Source of the DNA: Verrucomicrobia bacterium UBA7008
GTDB lineage: Bacteria; Verrucomicrobiota; Kiritimatiellia; RFP12; UBA1067
Reading direction: 5' to 3'
NCBI GenBank assembly: GCA_002449695.1
Contig: DJXI01000007.1
Span: forward strand, 1-23,780
DNA length: 23,780 nt
Within the stretch, counting starts at the first letter, position 1, and each line of letters begins with the position of its first letter. The position numbers and the translations under genes were made by a program. The notes under the pieces are model-generated. The model saw only the letters and a program-made list of their open reading frames with translations, was not told where the DNA came from and searched no databases. Positions 22,127-23,780 of the stretch are shown piece by piece.

Positions 22127-23437
22127 ATGGCAAAGAAGACACTCCGTGACGTTGATATCAAGGGCAAGCGCGTGCTGATGCGCGTCGACTTCAACGTTCC
22201 GATGGCGAAGGACGGCTCGGGCAAGATCACCGACGATACGCGTATCGTCGCGGCGCTGCCGTCGATCAAGTATGTTCTCGAACAGGGCGGTTCGCTCGTG
22301 CTCATGTCGCACCTCGGCCGTCCGAAGGGCGTCAAGCTCGGCGCGGCGCCGAATCCCGACAACGCGGCGTTCACGCTCAAGCCCGTCGCCGAGGCGCTTG
22401 CCGAGAAGCTCGGCCGGCCGGTCACGTTCGTGCCCGACTGCATGGCGGCCGACGCGGTCGTCCAGGCGCTGAAGCCGGGCGAGGTCGCGCTTCTGGAGAA
22501 CACCCGCTTCTACAAGGCCGAGGACGGCAAGGTCAAGAAGGATGACGAGAAGAAGGGCATCCACCTCACCGACGAGGAGTTCGCGGCGAAGAAGGCCGAG
22601 CTCAAGGCGCAGCGCGCCGAGATGGCGAAGAAGCTCGCGAGCTACGGCGATATCTACTGCAACGACGCGTTCGGCACCGCGCACCGCGCGCACGCCTCGA
22701 CCGCCGTCGTCGCGGACTATCTGCAGCCGGCCGTCTCGGGCTTCCTGCTGGAGAAGGAGATCAAGTTCCTCGGCGACGCGGTCGAGAATCCCGTCCGTCC
22801 GTTCGTGGCGATCCTCGGCGGCGCGAAGGTCTCCGACAAGCTCGCGGTCGTCAAGAGCCTCCTGAACAAGGTCGACACGCTCATCATCGGCGGCGGCATG
22901 GCCTACACCTTCAAGAAGGCGCAGGGCTACAAGGTCGGCGCGTCGCTCTGCGAGGACGACCAGGTGGCGTACTGCAAGGAGATGCTCGACGCGGCGGCCG
23001 CGAAGGGCATCAAGATCCTGCTGCCGAGCGACAACGTGATCGCCGACAAGTTCCCGGAGACGAAGGACGCGAGCGACATCACGATGAAGATCAACGAGGG
23101 CGACATCCCGGACGGCTGGATGGGCCTCGACATCGGTCCGAAGTCGATCGCCGCGTTCAGCGAGGCGGTCAAGGGCGCGAAGACGGTCGTCTGGAACGGC
23201 CCGATGGGCTGCTTCGAGTTCGCGCCGCTCGCGAAGGGCACGTACGGCGTGTGCGAGGCGGTCGCGACCGTCAAGGCGAACGGCGGCGTGTCGATCATCG
23301 GCGGCGGCGATTCGGTGAGCGCGGTCAAGAAGTCCGGCAAGGCGGCGGAGATGAGCCACGTCTCGACGGGCGGCGGCGCGAGCCTCGAGTTCCTCGAAGG
23401 CAAGGTCCTCCCCGGCGTCGCGGCGCTGAACGACTGA
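22127..23437 (+). CDS. pgk: Phosphoglycerate kinase
   Basis: A 436-residue cytoplasmic glycolytic enzyme that transfers phosphate from 1,3-bisphosphoglycerate to ADP. The N-terminal domain has RVDFNVP (Asp21, Asn23), the catalytic Arg39 (DDTRI) and SHLGRPKG (His62, Arg65). [14 protein letters not shown] follows, and the C-terminal domain has WNGPMGCFE and the nucleotide-binding GGGDS (392-396). The ribosome binding site (AAAAAGGA, ending 22118) is eight bases upstream. It is about 25 residues longer than a typical bacterial PGK, mainly from a charged segment at about 131-165 (Lys/Glu/Asp-rich, probably helical) between NTRFYK and KKLASYGD. A strong terminator follows. Whether pgk has its own promoter or relies on read-through from rpsT is unclear. 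Confidence 0.97.
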   Translation: MAKKTLRDVDIKGKRVLMRVDFNVPMAKDGSGKITDDTRIVAALPSIKYVLEQGGSLVLMSHLGRPKGVKLGAAPNPDNAAFTLKPVAEALAEKLGRPVTFVPDCMAADAVVQALKPGEVALLENTRFYKAEDGKVKKDDEKKGIHLTDEEFAAKKAELKAQRAEMAKKLASYGDIYCNDAFGTAHRAHASTAVVADYLQPAVSGFLLEKEIKFLGDAVENPVRPFVAILGGAKVSDKLAVVKSLLNKVDTLIIGGGMAYTFKKAQGYKVGASLCEDDQVAYCKEMLDAAAAKGIKILLPSDNVIADKFPETKDASDITMKINEGDIPDGWMGLDIGPKSIAAFSEAVKGAKTVVWNGPMGCFEFAPLAKGTYGVCEAVATVKANGGVSIIGGGDSVSAVKKSGKAAEMSHVSTGGGASLEFLEGKVLPGVAALND

Positions 23438-23478
23438 CGAACCGGCGCGGCGGAACGGCCGCGCGGCGTGAAAAGGGG

Positions 23479-23507
23479 GCGCGGCGGAACTGCCGCGCTC
23501 TTTTTTT
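23479..23507 (+). terminator. Rho-independent terminator after pgk
   Basis: GCGCGGC (23479-23485), loop GGAACT, GCCGCGC (23492-23498), then TC and seven T (23501-23507). It is a textbook stem and T-run, 41 bases after the pgk stop. Confidence 0.9.
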
Positions 23508-23515
23508 GATATACT
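23507..23515 (+). promoter_or_regulatory. Extended -10 promoter abutting the terminator
   Basis: TG-A-TATACT (23507-23515) begins in the last T of the pgk terminator. No -35 consensus is seen 17-18 bases upstream (the terminator stem lies there). Nine bases separate the -10 from ATG 23525. Confidence 0.6.
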
Positions 23516-23524
23516 ACGCACGCT

Positions 23525-23780
<256 letters not shown>

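Overview
The window is about 23.8 kb of high-GC bacterial chromosome with every gene on the + strand. The best guess for the host is an uncultured member of the PVC superphylum (Kiritimatiellota / Lentisphaerota / Verrucomicrobiota type). The reasons are a PEP-CTERM protein, a giant secreted protein built from 'VAQIG..Y.TL..AI.AA' units, an alpha-2-macroglobulin/PBP1C pair, and intergenic regions full of short-period repeats. This assignment is inference; no rRNA or tRNA gene is present to test it.

Region 1 (1-9101) is a secreted or surface-protein locus. It holds a 72-residue membrane protein with an acidic tail, a 2471-residue beta-helix-like repeat protein, a 175-residue PEP-CTERM protein and a 240-residue exported protein of unknown family. 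The first two are 15 bases apart and look co-transcribed. The giant gene is visibly richer in A+T than the rest of the window.

Region 2 (9102-9555) is a gene-free stretch made almost entirely of small repeats: an 8-base TCTAG array, an inverted 7-base array, and several perfect hairpins.

Region 3 (9515-21358) is metabolism and cell envelope. An M24 Xaa-Pro peptidase is followed one base later by an RmlD-type reductase. A second promoter then leads into a biotin-dependent carboxyltransferase (OadA/PycB type), a GT5 glycogen synthase, an alpha-2-macroglobulin lipoprotein and penicillin-binding protein 1C. The last two overlap by 140 bases and match the known A2M-PBP1C partnership. The carboxyltransferase and PBP1C genes each carry an in-frame inverted array of 7-base repeats at a domain boundary.

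Region 4 (21359-23780) is a second repeat-filled spacer, then rpsT, a terminator, pgk, a strong terminator, and the start of an ABC transporter ATPase. Four promoters share an extended -10 of the form TGATANACT. Two of them sit exactly 9 bases upstream of start codons that lack a ribosome binding site, which suggests leaderless mRNAs.

The most unusual features are the short-period repeat families (7-base and 8-base), including copies inside conserved genes, the shared promoter motif with leaderless starts, and the giant repeat-protein locus.
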